From positions 1 to 6,249 of the forward strand of contig JAVBKA010000117.1 in assembly GCA_031546715.1 (NCBI GenBank): a stretch of 6,249 nucleotides of DNA, written 5' to 3'. Of this stretch, positions 5,524-6,249 are shown piece by piece. This DNA comes from JAVBKA01 sp031546715 (GTDB lineage Bacteria > Bacillota > Clostridia > Oscillospirales > UBA929). The notes below the pieces were generated by a model, which did not search any database, was not told the origin of the DNA, and saw nothing but the letters and a program-made list of their open reading frames with translations. The position numbers were made by a program, and so were the translations under genes. Position 1 is the first letter of the stretch, and each line of letters starts with the position of its first letter.

Positions 5524-6249
5524 TTACTTAATTCTTGCAACACCAGAATCAACAGCAGCTTTTTTAACAGCCGCCGCAACAGCTCTGCCCACCTTTGGGT
5601 CAAGAGGGTCTGGAATAATAAAATACGGCGTAAGCTCTTTTTCCGAGACTAATCCTGCAATTGCAAGGGCTGCCGCCATTTTCATTTCAACATTTATATC
5701 AGAGGCACGAGCATCTAACGCCCCCCGCATAACCCCTGGGAACGCTAGAAGATTATTGATTTGGTTAGGATAATCCGACCGTCCCGTACCAACAATTTCA
5801 GCACCCGCCGCAAAGGCGATTTCAGGCATGATTTCAGGTATGGGATTTGACATAGCAAACACTACAGGGCTTGGCGACATAGCTTTTATCATATCGCCAG
5901 TCACAACGTTAGGCGCAGACAGACCGAAAAATACATCCGCACCACGTAAAACATCCGCCAATGAGCCGTTCTTACGTTCAAGATTTGTAACTTCAGCCAT
6001 TTCCTCCTGCGCTGAATTCATACCTGCCTTACCTTTATAAAGCGCACCTTCCTTGTCCGCCATTGTAAGGTTTTTTACCCCAAATTTAAGCAACAACTTA
6101 GCAACAGCAATTCCGGCAGAACCTGCACCATTTATAACGACTTTAACGGTGTTAATGTTTCTTTTTGTAAGACGCAGAGCATTTAGAAGCGCGGCAGAAG
6201 CAACTATCGCCGTTCCATGCTGATCGTCATGGAAAATCGGAATATCACA
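5524..6249 (-). CDS. Malic enzyme (malate dehydrogenase, oxaloacetate-decarboxylating), C-terminal part
   Basis: The frame is open to the right edge, giving the last 241 residues; prokaryotic short-form malic enzymes are about 390-410, so roughly 150-170 N-terminal residues lie outside. The enzyme decarboxylates malate to pyruvate and CO2 with NAD(P)+ and a divalent metal. In the visible fragment: CDIPIFHDDQHGTA (1-14), carrying the metal-binding acidic pair of the family, the Rossmann motif GAGSAGIAVA (41-50), the MADKEGALYKG block (about 62-73), the GLSAPNVVTGDMI and MSNPIPEIMPE blocks, and GRSDYPNQINNLLAFPGV with the conserved Asn-Asn. A TTG at 6096 is not the start, because the frame and family similarity continue upstream of it. 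Cofactor preference cannot be decided. The gene ends RIK followed by TAA, 7 nt before the folded element; no classical strong terminator follows. Confidence 0.94.
   Translation of the reverse strand, partial: CDIPIFHDDQHGTAIVASAALLNALRLTKRNINTVKVVINGAGSAGIAVAKLLLKFGVKNLTMADKEGALYKGKAGMNSAQEEMAEVTNLERKNGSLADVLRGADVFFGLSAPNVVTGDMIKAMSPSPVVFAMSNPIPEIMPEIAFAAGAEIVGTGRSDYPNQINNLLAFPGVMRGALDARASDINVEMKMAAALAIAGLVSEKELTPYFIIPDPLDPKVGRAVAAAVKKAAVDSGVARIK

Overview
The window looks like chromosomal DNA from a Gram-positive, probably clostridial organism (Oscillospiraceae/Ruminococcaceae-like). This is an inference from HPr kinase/phosphorylase next to a PHP phosphoesterase, a ROK glucokinase and murB, from an ECF-type vitamin transporter subunit, and from strong AGGAGG-type ribosome binding sites with several TTG starts. 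No phage, plasmid, CRISPR, insertion sequence, tRNA or rRNA is visible.

Region 1 (1-2887, minus strand) is a tight operon read right to left: hprK, a YcdX-like PHP phosphoesterase, a ROK glucokinase, and the first 18 codons of murB, cut by the window edge. One good sigma-A promoter (TTGCAA, 17 bp, TATACT) lies just upstream of hprK. Gaps are 2, 0 and 48 nt, and the ribosome binding sites of the second and third genes lie inside the last codons of the preceding gene. The set joins carbon catabolite control (HPrK), glucose phosphorylation (Glk) and peptidoglycan precursor synthesis (MurB).

Region 2 (2888-4435, minus) is a complete M32-family metallocarboxypeptidase with its own probable promoter. 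Region 3 (4436-4639) is a divergent intergenic region. It holds a strong extended -10 promoter for the plus-strand gene, a candidate minus-strand promoter for the peptidase, and inverted repeats. Region 4 (4640-5324, plus) is a single ECF transporter S component with a TTG start, closed by a clear intrinsic terminator.

Region 5 (5325-5523) has no credible gene but is densely folded. It contains a three-way-junction-like set of nested inverted repeats and further hairpins to its left. All five imperfect positions in the stems are A:C on the plus strand and so G:U on the minus strand, which points to an RNA transcribed leftward, directly after the malic enzyme stop codon. This is the most unusual part of the window; it could be a structured 3'UTR/ncRNA or a copy of a small repetitive element. 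Region 6 (5524-6249, minus) is the C-terminal 241 residues of a malic enzyme that runs off the right edge.

A 9-mer (CTTGCAAAT on the minus strand) occurs in three of the four intergenic spaces. Two copies sit at the predicted -35 positions of the hprK and M32 promoters.
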